Assembly: GCF_009914315.1 (NCBI RefSeq)
Contig: NZ_CP042596.1
Span: 310,001-374,000, forward strand
Length of the DNA stretch: 64,000 nt
DNA from: Granulicella sp. WH15
Lineage (GTDB): Bacteria > Acidobacteriota > Terriglobia > Terriglobales > Acidobacteriaceae
Direction of reading: 5' to 3'
Below, one piece after another: positions 16,753 to 25,994 of the stretch; position 1 is the first letter of the stretch; every line of letters starts with the position of its first letter. The notes under the pieces are model-generated. The model ran no database searches and was not told the origin of the DNA. It worked only from the letters and a program-made list of their open reading frames with translations. The translations under genes were made by a program, and so were the position numbers.

Positions 16753-17703
16753 TTATAAGTTCAAGATGCGCGTCGGGGCAATGGTCCCCGTCAGCAGGTC
16801 TTTCCACGCCATCAGGTTGCCGCGGAGCCGCCCGCGCCGGTCGACGTAGGGCTCAGGTGCAAAGCTGCGCACTACGTTCTTCAGCGAGCGGCTCATCATG
16901 CTGGCGATGGCGTAGCTCCACGGAACCGAGCGTTTCCGGGCGAGATAGACCGGGTTGGCTACCTGGGAGTAGCCCAGCCGCAGGCCCGACTGCCGCCCGG
17001 ACTTGGAGCCCAGGTGGACCCCGCAGGCCGTCGGCAGCAGCACCACGGCTCCGTACGCCGCAAGCTGCCGCGAAAAGTCCACATCCTCATACCAGCCGTA
17101 CAGCGGCAACTGCACATCGAAGCGCAGTTGATGCTCCCGTATGGGCTGCATCCGCAGGCACATATTGCATCCATAGGCATTGAAAACGGGTGTGGTCTCG
17201 GAGTTCCCAGCCTCTTCCGGCGCGTGCGCGGAGATGACGGCCTTTGCCTCCTCAAGGCTCAGCCCCGGACCATTAATACCGTCCGCCAGCACGCGCCCCG
17301 TGGCTACCACCACCTCCGGCCGCGATAGGAAAAGGTTTGCCATTTTGTGGATGTATTCGCGCTCCAGGTAGAAATCGTCGTCGAGAAACAGGACGACGTC
17401 CTCCTGATGCAGCGCGGCCAGAATGGCATTGCGCTGGTTGGTCAGGCCCAGCGGGCCTTGCACGAAGTCAACCTGCGGAAACCGCTCGGGAGCGTCTCCG
17501 ATATCGCCCGGCTCGGCGTAGGAGATCACGATCCGGTCCGGCTGCCGGCTCTGCTGCTCCAGGTCGGCGATGGTCTCGGCCAGAACCCGCGGCCGACCGC
17601 GCGTGGCGATTCCCACGGCAAGGCTCAGGCGTCTCGAGATTGGATCGGGGGGCGACATTGCCATCTGAGGTTGAAATCTTCGGGGTTCGGTCTCCGTAAC
17701 CAT
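16753..17703 (-). CDS. Glycosyltransferase family 2
   Basis: The 316-residue GT-A enzyme shows the N-terminal nucleotide-binding strand (LSLAVGIATRGRPRVLAETI), a metal-binding acidic cluster (VVLFLDDDFYLE) and the GWYEDVDFSRQLAAYGA segment that usually supplies the catalytic acidic residue. It is cytoplasmic, with no membrane segment. It reads in the same direction as the exopolysaccharide operon but is separated from it by 323 bp that contain regulatory-looking sites. It is probably a monocistronic accessory transferase. The first 15-27 residues are poorly conserved in appearance; internal ATGs at residues 14 and 16 are alternative starts. Confidence 0.88.
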   Translation of the reverse strand: MVTETEPRRFQPQMAMSPPDPISRRLSLAVGIATRGRPRVLAETIADLEQQSRQPDRIVISYAEPGDIGDAPERFPQVDFVQGPLGLTNQRNAILAALHQEDVVLFLDDDFYLEREYIHKMANLFLSRPEVVVATGRVLADGINGPGLSLEEAKAVISAHAPEEAGNSETTPVFNAYGCNMCLRMQPIREHQLRFDVQLPLYGWYEDVDFSRQLAAYGAVVLLPTACGVHLGSKSGRQSGLRLGYSQVANPVYLARKRSVPWSYAIASMMSRSLKNVVRSFAPEPYVDRRGRLRGNLMAWKDLLTGTIAPTRILNL

Positions 17704-18027
17704 ACCGCAAGCGGAGCCGTTATGGGGAGTTTACCCTCTGACCGGCATCCTGCTGCCCACTCCTTTTTAATGTATTTCCTGAGAATCCTTCATGGCCGAG
17801 GGAAGCTTTCCGGGTAAAAGTAGCAAATAGTTGCACATTGAACCCTGTTTCAGAGGTGATCGGCCCTAAAAGCAGCTCGTTTTCGGTTTGGTGGAGTACG
17901 TGCTATGTAGATTGCGCAAAAGCTTGCTTCGATATTTTTTCTCCTTGCTCGACTAAGGCGTCGGATCTATCGAAGTGCCCGGCCTTCTCTAGCTGCACGG
18001 GCCTGCTGCGACTGTAGAGGACATCGT
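17704..18027. other. Intergenic region between divergent genes, no clear element
   Basis: This 324-bp gap must hold promoters for the GT2 gene and the desaturase-family gene. I see a good ribosome site (agagga) before the ATG at 18028 but no convincing -35/-10 pair, terminator or repeat. It is somewhat AT-richer than the flanking genes. Confidence 0.5.
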
Positions 18028-19071
18028 ATGACCCACATGGCGTCAACTATTCTGGCCGTTCGATCCGCTCTCGCGGTGGTCGCGAGGCACATTCCGACCA
18101 CCATCTTCACCTTTATGATCGTCGGCGCGATTCTCTATTGCGTCCATGTCCGGAAGAGGAATGAGAACCTGTCGCTGGCAGGCTTCTTCCGCTTCTGCTT
18201 CCCCGTGGAGCACTGGTTTACCAGCTCCACGCGGGTAGATGTCGTCATCTACCTCATCTCGAAGGTGACGCAGAAGGTCGTGACCCTGGGCTGCCAGTTG
18301 GGTATGACCCTGCTGGTCTCCTGGATAGTGCTTGGGTTCAAAAATCACTTCCACCTGACGGCTCCGTTCCACGAGAGCTTCCTCGCGCTCGCCATTATTG
18401 TCGTGTTGGTCTTCCTGCTGACCGACTTCGCGGAGTTCCTGAGCCACTACGTCCAGCACCGGATTCCCATGCTGTGGGAGTTTCACAAGGTCCATCACTC
18501 CGCCACTTTTCTGACGCCTTTTACCACCACGCGGTTCCATCCCATCGGCAACCTGATCGACGGCATCTTCATGTCGACCTTCATCATCCCCGCCGTAGTC
18601 GTAGCGGAACTTTGCTTCAACCTGAGCCTGGTCCGGATCGTGGAGCTCAACGCGATGGTCGAGCTTTTTTTCACCTTTACCCTTCTGCGCCAGTTGCAGC
18701 ACTCGCACTTCCGGATCAGCTTTGGTCCTCTGGATAGAATCTTCATCAGCCCGCTCATGCATCATGTCCACCACAGCGCCAAGCACGAGCACTGGGACAA
18801 GAACTTCGGCTCCCGGCTCTCTGTCTGGGATTGGCTCTTCGGCAGCGCCTTCCTGCTTCCCAAGTCCGAGCCCGTACGCTTTGGGCTGGGTACGATAGAA
18901 GACGAACGGGGCGACTACTCGACGGTCAAAGCCTGCTATGTGCGCCCGATGACCGGCTTCTACCAACTGCTGAAGGCCGAGATTCTGCACAGCATCGCGG
19001 AGGACCGGCCCGAGCTGGCCAAGCGGATCGAAGCCGAGCAGCACGAGCCTGCGCTTTCTCGCGCCAGCTAA
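18028..19071 (+). CDS. Sterol desaturase/fatty acid hydroxylase family membrane protein
   Basis: The 347-residue integral membrane di-iron enzyme has four to five hydrophobic segments and the family histidine clusters: HYVQH, HKVHHS, a later HSHF, and HHVHHSAKHEHWDKNFG. These bind two irons for O2-dependent hydroxylation or desaturation of a lipid. The lipid substrate is not evident. In hopanoid- or ornithine-lipid-producing bacteria, members modify membrane lipids, so that is the likely area. The gene is monocistronic, with a clear ribosome site. Confidence 0.9.
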   Translation: MTHMASTILAVRSALAVVARHIPTTIFTFMIVGAILYCVHVRKRNENLSLAGFFRFCFPVEHWFTSSTRVDVVIYLISKVTQKVVTLGCQLGMTLLVSWIVLGFKNHFHLTAPFHESFLALAIIVVLVFLLTDFAEFLSHYVQHRIPMLWEFHKVHHSATFLTPFTTTRFHPIGNLIDGIFMSTFIIPAVVVAELCFNLSLVRIVELNAMVELFFTFTLLRQLQHSHFRISFGPLDRIFISPLMHHVHHSAKHEHWDKNFGSRLSVWDWLFGSAFLLPKSEPVRFGLGTIEDERGDYSTVKACYVRPMTGFYQLLKAEILHSIAEDRPELAKRIEAEQHEPALSRAS

Positions 19072-19205
19072 ATCGTTGCAGCGACTGCCGATAGCCCGCG
19101 CTCGCTGTGTCGAATAGTCTCAAGGCAGAGGACGAGAGTATCATTTGTGGACCGGGTTACGTCTAACCCGTGATTGCGAACGCGTGTCCCGGAGATTTCC
19201 TGTTT

Positions 19206-20483
19206 ATGCCCAAGAGCTCGAAGATCCTGCTGCTGGTTGTCTCGGTTGTACTGGTGTTGACCGTATTTGTAGGAGCCAGGGCGACCGGCGTCAACGCGGC
19301 CAGCGAACCGCAGGAGGGCGCTTACCGGCAGATCAACGTCTATAGCGAGGTGCTGCACCACATCCAGTCGGACTACGTGGTGGAGCCGGACATCAACGCC
19401 GTGACCAACGGCGCGCTGCGCGGGCTGCTCGAGTCGCTGGACGCGGATTCCAGCTATATGTCTCCCGACGACTATAAGGTGTACAAGGCCGCCAAGGCGG
19501 GCAAGGCGCAGGTGGGCATCAATGTCTCCAAGCGCTTCGGCTACGCCACGGTGGTCTCGGTGGTGCCGAACTCTCCGGCCGCCAAGCAGAACCTCAGCGA
19601 CGGCGACATTATTGAGGCGATCGGATCGCTGGACACGCGCGACCTGTCGCTGGCGACGATCCAGATGCTGCTCGAAGGCCAGCCCGGCACGGAGCTGACG
19701 ATCTCGGTGGTGCGCCCGCGCAAGGCCACGCCGGACAAGGTGACGATGACCCGCACCATCGTGGCGCTGCCGCCGGTGGCGGATTCGATGTACGAGAACG
19801 CCTCGATCCTCTACCTGAAGCCCGGCGTGCTCGACCACGACCATGTGACCCAGGTCGAGGTCAAGCTCAAGTCGATGTCGAAGTTTGGGAATAAGAAGGT
19901 GCTGCTGGACCTGCGCGACGTAGCCGCTGGTGACATGGGCGAGGCGACGCGGCTGGCGAACTTCTTCCTCAAGTCGGGCACGATTGCGACCCTCGAGGGC
20001 CAGAAGGTCGAGAAGGTCGTCTACACCGCCGACGCCGCCAAGGCCATCGCTCCCACCGCGCCGATGGTGGTGCTGGTGAACCGCGGCACGGCCGGCCCGG
20101 GCGAGCTGGTGGCCGGAGCGTTGCTCGACGACAAGCGCGCGGACCTGGTGGGCGAGAAGACCTTCGGCGAGGGCGCGCAGCAGAAGACCTTCGAGCTGCC
20201 CGACGGAGCGGCGCTGATCCTCTCGGTGGCCAAGTACGAGTCGCCCTCGGGCAAGAAGCTGCAGGACGACGGCGTGACCCCGGGAACACTGGTAGCCGGG
20301 CCGATTCCGGACATCGATGACAACGACGATGACGACGACGCTCCTGTCCAGCCGCCGACGACCCCCGGCGCTCCGACCACGCCGACGGTGAAGCCCACGG
20401 TGGTTCCTGCGGTCAAGACCTCCATCCAGGTTGACGATCAGCTTACCAAGGCGCTGGACATGCTGAAGACCAAAGCCGCCTAA
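19206..20483 (+). CDS. CtpA/S41-family carboxyl-terminal-protease homologue lacking the catalytic Ser and Lys
   Basis: From the ATG at 19206 (MPKSSK) the 425-residue protein has a signal anchor at ~7-24, an N-terminal helical domain with DADSSYMSPDDY, a PDZ domain (~100-170, SDGDIIEAIGSLD) and an S41 tail domain. The catalytic Ser motif (SASASE in Prc) is TAGPGE here, so Gly297 replaces Ser. The catalytic Lys of TFGKG is Glu322 in TFGEG, with the normal 25-residue spacing. It is therefore probably a non-proteolytic adaptor. The C-terminus is an acidic stretch followed by a Pro/Thr-rich linker and a short helix. A GTG at 19170 is a weaker start. The next gene is a penicillin-binding protein. 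Confidence 0.88.
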   Translation: MPKSSKILLLVVSVVLVLTVFVGARATGVNAASEPQEGAYRQINVYSEVLHHIQSDYVVEPDINAVTNGALRGLLESLDADSSYMSPDDYKVYKAAKAGKAQVGINVSKRFGYATVVSVVPNSPAAKQNLSDGDIIEAIGSLDTRDLSLATIQMLLEGQPGTELTISVVRPRKATPDKVTMTRTIVALPPVADSMYENASILYLKPGVLDHDHVTQVEVKLKSMSKFGNKKVLLDLRDVAAGDMGEATRLANFFLKSGTIATLEGQKVEKVVYTADAAKAIAPTAPMVVLVNRGTAGPGELVAGALLDDKRADLVGEKTFGEGAQQKTFELPDGAALILSVAKYESPSGKKLQDDGVTPGTLVAGPIPDIDDNDDDDDAPVQPPTTPGAPTTPTVKPTVVPAVKTSIQVDDQLTKALDMLKTKAA

Positions 20484-20511
20484 AGGGAACTCTTTTCCAA
20501 AAGGTGATAGA

Positions 20512-20640
20512 CGTCCTGCCGGACGAGCCTCCTGAGCGGCGGGCGGGCGTTTGCACGCCTTTTTACTGTTTCGCGTGGTCCTCCCGTTGGTCGGAAATAA
20601 AACATTATCTCCGCCAACCAACAGGTGGCCCCGGTACGAT
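20512..20640 (+). repeat. Intergenic multi-hairpin element, copy 3 (A-B, C nearly lost)
   Basis: Module A with the GGCGT-ttgc-ACGCC-TTTTT terminator is intact. The B left arm is normal but the right arm has decayed (CCGCCAACCAACAGGTGG). Only ggtacga remains of C. It lies 28 bp after the CtpA-like stop and abuts the ribosome site of the PBP gene. Confidence 0.8.
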
Positions 20641-20647
20641 AGGGGCT

Positions 20648-23077
20648 GTGAAGAGTCTTTACACTGACGAGCTGCCGACAAAGCTCTCTGCCCAGCAGCG
20701 GTGGAAGCAGTTCCTCGACCGGGTAACTCTGCGCGGGCCGGACTTCTCCACCCGCAGGAAGGCCATTCGTTCAACCTTCATCACGCTGCTCGGTCTCTCC
20801 GCCGTCTTTGGAGCACTCTCCGGCCTCACGCTTATCTACTCCATCGACCTGCCGCAGATGGACGAGCTGGAGCGCTACCGTCCCAATACCACCACCGACC
20901 TGCTCGACATCCACGGCCGTCTGATCGGCTCGTTCGCCCAGGAGCGCCGCGTGGTGGTGCCGTACTCCGACCTGCCGGTCAATCTGCGCGAGGCCATCCT
21001 CTCCATCGAAGACAAGAGCTTCGAGTCGAACTGGGGCGTCAACCCGCTGCGCACGCTGGCGGCGGCCTACACCGATATCCAGTCCAAGGGCCGGGCGCAG
21101 GGCGCGTCCACCCTGACCATGCAGCTCACGCGCAACCTCTTCCTCTCTTCGCAGAAGACCTTCGGGCGCAAGTTGCAGGAGATCTTCCTCTCGCTCCAGA
21201 TCGAGCGCCGCTTCACCAAGCAGCAGATATTTTCCCTCTATGCGAACCAGATCTACCTTGGCCACGGCACCTACGGGTTCGAGGCCGGGGCTGAGTTCTA
21301 CTTTTCCAAGCACGTCAAAGACCTGACCCTGCCAGAGTGCGCGCTGCTGGCGGCGCTGCCCAAGGGGCCGGAGGCCTACTCGCCCATCAAGTACCCGGAC
21401 CGCGCCCTGCGCCGCCGCAACCTGGTTCTGAGCGAGATGCTGGAAGACCACAAGATCACTCAGGCACAAGCCGATGCAGCCAGAGATGCCCCCTTGGGCC
21501 TGAACATCCAGACCCCTCCGAACAGCCTCGCACCCTATTTTGTGGAGGAGGTCCGGCGTCAGCTCGAGAAGGAGTACGGAGTCGAGGAGGTGCATGGCGC
21601 GGGGTTGAAGGTCTACACCACGCTCGACCTGGACCTGCAGCAGGTTGCCAACCATGCCGTGCTGAACGGGGTAGCGGCCTACGAGCGCCGTCACGGCTGG
21701 AAGGGGCGTCTCCAGAACGTGATCGACGCGGGCCTCGACCCGGTGGCCTACCAGCACCCGGACTGGACCCAGACCGTGGCCGCGGGCGACTACATCCACG
21801 CCATGGTGACGCAGATTGCGGTACGGCAGATGACGGTGCGCTTCGGTACTCAGACCGCCACCATCGCGGGCGACGATTGGGCCTGGGCTCAGCAGTACGA
21901 CGGCCGCAAGCTGGTGCGCGTGGGCGACCTGGTGTACATCCGGATCGAGCATCTGGGCGACAAAGACGGCGTTGCCAAGGCCTCGCTGCAACAGGACTCC
22001 GGCGCGCAGGGCTCCATGATGGCCATCGACAACTCCAGCGGCGAGGTGATGGCGATGGTGGGCGGGCGCGACTACGCGCTCTCGCAGTTCAACCGCGCCA
22101 CCCAGGCGCAGCGGCAGGTCGGCTCGTCGTTCAAGCCGTACGTGTACACGGCGGCCATCGAGGCGGGAGCCAAGCCGATGGACCCCATCGTAGACGCGCC
22201 GACGACCTTCTCCACGCCCAGCGGGCCGTACACGCCGCGCAACTACGAGCACAACTATGCGGGTTCGATGACGCTGGCCGACGCCTTTGCCCAGTCGCGC
22301 AACATCCCGGCGCTGCGGCTGGCGGACCGCGTGGGCATCCGCAAGGTGATCGAAGTGGCACATCGCTTCGGCATCACCAGCAAGATGCCCATGTTCCTGC
22401 CGGTAGCTATCGGCTCGGCGGATATCACTCTGGCCGAACAGGTGGGGGCCTACACGGTCTTTCCCAACGACGGGCTGCGCATCGCGCCGCACTACATCCG
22501 CAAGGTGACGCAGGCGGACGGCATTCCGCTGGACGAGAAGAAGCCCGAGGTGACGGAGGTGATCTCGGTGGAGACGGCCCGGTCGATGATGGTGCTGCTG
22601 AAGGCGGTGGTGCAGTACGGCACGGGCGCGGCGGCGTCTTCTCTGGGGCATCCCTTCGGCGGCAAGACGGGCACGACCAACGACTTTACCGACGCGTGGT
22701 TCATCGGGTTCTCGCCGTCGGTGACCTGCGGAACGTGGATCGGCTTCGACGACCGGACCTCTTTGGGCAAGGGTGAGCAGGGCGCGAAGGCGGCGCTGCC
22801 GATGTGGATGGAGTTCATGAAGGCCGCCATCGCGGATAGGCCGGACGAGTACTTCCCCAAGGACGGCGCTCCGAAGAAGGTTCTCGCCGTGCCGGTGACT
22901 CCGGCTGGGCAGGGGGACACGCCGAGCCTGAACGAGCAGGATGAGACCGCGCCGGGCGGGCAGGTGGTGGTGCCGACGGCTCCGACGGTGAATGGGGTTC
23001 CGACGGCTCCGACGGGAAGTAAGCCAGCGGTGGAGACGCCGGAGCGGACGGGTGTTGCGCATCCTCCTCCGGCGTAG
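20648..23077 (+). CDS. Class A penicillin-binding protein (PBP1A-like, bifunctional transglycosylase/transpeptidase)
   Basis: The ~809-residue enzyme polymerises and cross-links peptidoglycan. It has one membrane anchor near residue 50 and a GT51 transglycosylase (EDKSFESNWGVNPLRTLAA, QGASTLTMQLTRNLFLS). The transpeptidase carries the three active-site motifs: SSFK, SRN and KTGTT. A Pro/Thr-rich tail of about 60 residues ends the protein. The start is taken at the GTG at 20648, directly after aggggct and just past the repeat element; upstream frame sequence is repeat DNA. The dead CtpA-like gene lies immediately upstream, possibly a functional partner. Confidence 0.94.
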   Translation: MKSLYTDELPTKLSAQQRWKQFLDRVTLRGPDFSTRRKAIRSTFITLLGLSAVFGALSGLTLIYSIDLPQMDELERYRPNTTTDLLDIHGRLIGSFAQERRVVVPYSDLPVNLREAILSIEDKSFESNWGVNPLRTLAAAYTDIQSKGRAQGASTLTMQLTRNLFLSSQKTFGRKLQEIFLSLQIERRFTKQQIFSLYANQIYLGHGTYGFEAGAEFYFSKHVKDLTLPECALLAALPKGPEAYSPIKYPDRALRRRNLVLSEMLEDHKITQAQADAARDAPLGLNIQTPPNSLAPYFVEEVRRQLEKEYGVEEVHGAGLKVYTTLDLDLQQVANHAVLNGVAAYERRHGWKGRLQNVIDAGLDPVAYQHPDWTQTVAAGDYIHAMVTQIAVRQMTVRFGTQTATIAGDDWAWAQQYDGRKLVRVGDLVYIRIEHLGDKDGVAKASLQQDSGAQGSMMAIDNSSGEVMAMVGGRDYALSQFNRATQAQRQVGSSFKPYVYTAAIEAGAKPMDPIVDAPTTFSTPSGPYTPRNYEHNYAGSMTLADAFAQSRNIPALRLADRVGIRKVIEVAHRFGITSKMPMFLPVAIGSADITLAEQVGAYTVFPNDGLRIAPHYIRKVTQADGIPLDEKKPEVTEVISVETARSMMVLLKAVVQYGTGAAASSLGHPFGGKTGTTNDFTDAWFIGFSPSVTCGTWIGFDDRTSLGKGEQGAKAALPMWMEFMKAAIADRPDEYFPKDGAPKKVLAVPVTPAGQGDTPSLNEQDETAPGGQVVVPTAPTVNGVPTAPTGSKPAVETPERTGVAHPPPA

Positions 23078-23106
23078 AGGGTCTGGCAAAACACGCGCAG
23101 CGTCCA

Positions 23107-23150
23107 ATACCGCACGAAGTGCCGCCCGCCCGGCGTTAGGGCGTTTTTGT
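23107..23150 (+). repeat. Intergenic multi-hairpin element, copy 4 (C end fragment only)
   Basis: Only the C hairpin (GCAC-gaa-GTGC) and the long end remain. The latter forms CGCCC-N7-GGGCG-TTTTT, a good rho-independent terminator for the PBP gene. The ribF stop codon (complement of TTA, 23136-23138) lies inside the loop. Confidence 0.7.
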
Positions 23151-24095
23151 TTTTAGAGCCCGCAAGGCAAAGAACCTCTTAGCCCGCCGAACATCATGCC
23201 CGATCTGCTCCCGCAGAGCCTCCGGCGTGGGCCACCGCTTCTCTTCGCGGAGCCGGTGCAAGAAGCTCAGCTCAAGCGGTGTATCCTCGGCCAGCTCGAT
23301 GGGGTGGAAGTTGAGCAGGTGCGACTCGACCGTAAAGGAGTCGGCCCCAAAGGTGGGGCGGTTGCCGACGTTGGTGACGGCCTCAAAGGCTTCACCTGCA
23401 ACGTTCAGCTCGGTGATGTAGACGCCGTTGGCGGGCAGCAGCTCCGGATAGGGAGCGAGATTAATGGTGGGGACGGTGTAGCGCGTGCCGTAGCCGCGTC
23501 CAGAGGCGGGCGTGCTGCGGACTGCAAAGGGACGACCCAGCAGCGCCCTCGCCCCGCTGACATCTCCTGCGCCGATGAGCTTACGGATGCGGCTCGAAGA
23601 GACCGGCTCGCGCCGCAGAAGGTGCGGCGAGTAGCACTGCACCGCGAAGCCGAACTCGCGGCCCAGCTCGGTCAGCCCGTCGATTCCGGCGGCAGCGCCG
23701 AAGCCGAAGCGGAAGTTCTCGCCCTCGTGGACCTCCACGGCGCGGAGGGCGCGGGCCAGGATCTGCCCGGCGAAGTCGCGGGCCGAGGTGCGGGATAGCT
23801 CCAGCGTAAAGGGCAGGACGAGCGTGGCGTCGAGGCCGGTCGAGGCCAGCAGATCGAGCTTCTGGGCCAGCGGCGTGATGACTGAGTGCGGAGCCTCGGG
23901 GCGCAGCACGCGGACCGGGTGCGGATCGAAAGTGAGCGCGAGCGAGCGCAGGCCGAGCGAGCGGGCGCGGGCGGTTACCTGGTCGATGACCCAGCGGTGG
24001 CCGCAGTGTACGCCGTCGAAGTTGCCGATGGTGGCGACGACGGAGCCGAAGTCAGGGGTAAGTTCTGAGAGAGAACGGAAGATCTGCATGGTCAT
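23136..24095 (-). CDS. ribF: Bifunctional riboflavin kinase/FAD synthetase
   Basis: The 319-residue enzyme makes FMN from riboflavin and then FAD. The N-terminal adenylyltransferase shows GNFDGVHCGHR with the nucleotidyl-transfer HxGH and the ISSSR-like SSSRIRKLI. The C-terminal kinase has GRGYGTRYTVPTINL and LLPANGVYITEL. Length is normal for the family. The ATG overlaps the stop of the upstream MBL gene (ATGA). The final residues and stop codon are encoded by a repeat fragment. Confidence 0.95.
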   Translation of the reverse strand: MTMQIFRSLSELTPDFGSVVATIGNFDGVHCGHRWVIDQVTARARSLGLRSLALTFDPHPVRVLRPEAPHSVITPLAQKLDLLASTGLDATLVLPFTLELSRTSARDFAGQILARALRAVEVHEGENFRFGFGAAAGIDGLTELGREFGFAVQCYSPHLLRREPVSSSRIRKLIGAGDVSGARALLGRPFAVRSTPASGRGYGTRYTVPTINLAPYPELLPANGVYITELNVAGEAFEAVTNVGNRPTFGADSFTVESHLLNFHPIELAEDTPLELSFLHRLREEKRWPTPEALREQIGHDVRRAKRFFALRALKTKTP

Positions 24096-24910
24096 TCAGG
24101 GGTTACATCGGGTGCTATGTCGAAGCTCAGTTGCAGGCCGTCGTAGGCGAGCCGGATGTGCGGCGGCAACTCCGCATCCGTGGCGGCGTGGTCCAGCTCG
24201 TGGCCCATGTGGGTGAAGAAGGCGCGTCGCGGCTTCAGCAGAGTCACGTAGTCGATGGACTTCTGCAGGTGCGAGTGGCTGGGGTGGGGTTCTTTGCGTA
24301 GCGCGTCGAGGATGAGCAGGTCGAGTCCCTGGAGCAGCTCCAGGCTCTCCGGCGGCAGGTCGCTCATGTCGGTCAGGTAGGCGGCGGAACCGAAGCGGTA
24401 GCCGGTGATCCGCTGGCGTCCATGAATGACGGGGATGCGCTGGAAGTGCGCGCCGAAGAGCGTCGGGCCGGAGCCGGGCTCTTCCGCCAGGCGGTGCAGC
24501 ACGACGCGGGCGCTGGTGGGGTAGCGGGCCCGGTTGTCGAAGGTGTAGTGGAAGACGGACTCTAGCGTGGCGGCGGTGGGCTCGTCGGCGTAGAGCGGCA
24601 GCGGCTCCGGGGTGCGGAAGCTGAGCGGGCGCAGGTCATCCATGCCGAGGATGTGGTCGGCGTGGGGGTGAGTGTAGAGGACGGCGTCGGCACGGTTGAT
24701 GCGCTCGCGGACGGCCTGCGCGTGGAAGTCGGGGCCGGTGTCGACGAGGACGGTGCGGCCGTTGTAGTCCAGCCGGATGGACGGCCGGGTGCGGCGGTTG
24801 CGGTGGTCGCCGTCGGGCGCGGTGGCCGAGGTGCAGACGGCGCAGTCGCAGCCGAGCGTGGGCACGCCCATGGAGGTGCCGGTGCCGAGAAAGGTAAGGG
24901 TAGCCTGCAT
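24092..24910 (-). CDS. Metallo-beta-lactamase-fold hydrolase (PhnP-like)
   Basis: The 272-residue protein has the MBL metal motif THPHADHILGMDD (HxHxDH), an early LGTGTSMGVP strand and later metal ligands in YLTDMSDLP and FTHMGHEL. The Cys pair CDCAVC near residue 25 matches the PhnP-type zinc site, so it is probably a cyclic-phosphodiesterase-like enzyme. The exact substrate is unknown. I start at the ATG at 24910; the GTG at 24919 lies inside a repeat element. It is coupled to ribF by a 4-bp overlap. Confidence 0.85.
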   Translation of the reverse strand: MQATLTFLGTGTSMGVPTLGCDCAVCTSATAPDGDHRNRRTRPSIRLDYNGRTVLVDTGPDFHAQAVRERINRADAVLYTHPHADHILGMDDLRPLSFRTPEPLPLYADEPTAATLESVFHYTFDNRARYPTSARVVLHRLAEEPGSGPTLFGAHFQRIPVIHGRQRITGYRFGSAAYLTDMSDLPPESLELLQGLDLLILDALRKEPHPSHSHLQKSIDYVTLLKPRRAFFTHMGHELDHAATDAELPPHIRLAYDGLQLSFDIAPDVTPE

Positions 24911-24915
24911 CTTTT

Positions 24916-25110
24916 GCACTTCGTGCCGTCTTAGGGGCGGTATGGGTAAATAACCTTCTGAAGTTCTCCCGCTGGTCGGGAGCGAGCATCCTTATTGATT
25001 CCATTCCGACCAGCGGGAGGTCCAATGCTGTTGATCCTGCCGGGACAAGGTATGCAAGTCACGAAGTGACCGCCCTCCGGGCAGGAGGCCCGTCCGGCAG
25101 GACAGTTTTT
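24916..25110 (-). repeat. Intergenic multi-hairpin element, copy 5 (C-B-A as read on the + strand)
   Basis: Complete copy in reverse orientation. C hairpin GCAC-ttc-GTGC at 24916-24926, B stem CCCGCTGGTCGG with CCGACCAGCGGG, then an insertion, then module A reversed (CCGTCCGGCAGGACAG). The A end touches the stop codon of the DUF1844 gene at 25109. The element separates that gene from the MBL gene downstream. Confidence 0.8.
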
Positions 25111-25750
25111 AGCGAACGATAGAAGGCCCGGTGGGTCTCGGACCGCCTGGACCAGATCCGGGAGCACCCGGCTGCCGAGCTTGGGCCGAGCGCGCGAGCG
25201 CCTGGGTGATCTCGAGGAAGGCGATCTGCAACTCGAAGAGGGCGGAGTCCAGCAGGCGCTGCTCCTCGGGCGAGAGATTTCCGGCGGTCTTTTCGGCCAG
25301 CACGCCGAGCATGTCGATGCTCTGGCGCGCGCCGAGGATATCGACCTGGGGCTGCTGGCCCTCTTTGGCCCCGCCGCCCAGTTGCAGGATCGACTGCATG
25401 TAGACGGACTGGACGAGCTGGTCGAAGGTCATCGCGGGCGGGTGGTCCATGCCGGGGTTGGCGGAGCGGATGGCGATATCGAGGCGCTCGGCGGTGGCGT
25501 GGTAGGCGGCGCGGGCCTGCGCGAGCTGCTCGGCCGTAGGCGGCGGCAGGGCGGAGTCTTCCTGATCGGCTGCTTCGAGCGGCTCGGAGACGGCCTCCTC
25601 GGCCTTGGGATCGGGCATGACGGCGATGGGCGTCGGCTGCGGGGTCTCAGGCTCACGCGCAGGCGACGGATCGGCGTCCGGGCGGGACTCGCCCTCAGCG
25701 TTGAAGCGGCGGCGGTCGGTGATGACGAAGGGCTTGTTCTGTTCGGACAT
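25109..25750 (-). CDS. DUF1844 domain protein
   Basis: The 213-residue cytoplasmic protein has a charged, Pro/Glu-rich N-terminal half (residues 1-95) of low complexity and a C-terminal helical DUF1844 domain (FDQLVQSVYMQSILQLGGG, DILGARQSIDMLGVLAEKT, LFELQIAFLEITQAL). DUF1844 proteins are small, of unknown function and widespread in acidobacteria, often beside ribF or MBL genes. No catalytic motif is visible. The family call is from memory of the domain pattern. Confidence 0.75.
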   Translation of the reverse strand: MSEQNKPFVITDRRRFNAEGESRPDADPSPAREPETPQPTPIAVMPDPKAEEAVSEPLEAADQEDSALPPPTAEQLAQARAAYHATAERLDIAIRSANPGMDHPPAMTFDQLVQSVYMQSILQLGGGAKEGQQPQVDILGARQSIDMLGVLAEKTAGNLSPEEQRLLDSALFELQIAFLEITQALARSAQARQPGAPGSGPGGPRPTGPSIVR

Positions 25751-25994
25751 AGTCTTTGACTCGATTCTCTCAGGTTCGATGCAGCGGAGCAGGGAACGGA
25801 CTCGTCAGGTGGGAGAGTCTTGCTTCCGCACCCCATGTTGTTTGGGCAAATCTTTCAAAAAGATAGACTTGGGGCCGTATAAGAACCCCGCGTCAGCCAT
25901 CGGACTATTGGCCTCATATGTTTGCGCCTGTACCCATTATTGCCGGTAACGGCGCCGGATGAGGACCCTTTTGTGTAATCCCAGCCTGGGGAGA

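Noticed and set aside
16602..17183. 193-residue + strand frame upstream of the exopolysaccharide operon
   Set aside because: It is Arg/Ser-rich, antisense to the GT2 gene and lacks a ribosome site.
20771..23107. Long minus-strand frame antisense to the PBP gene
   Set aside because: The + strand carries all PBP catalytic motifs; the antisense frame is Arg/His-rich noise.
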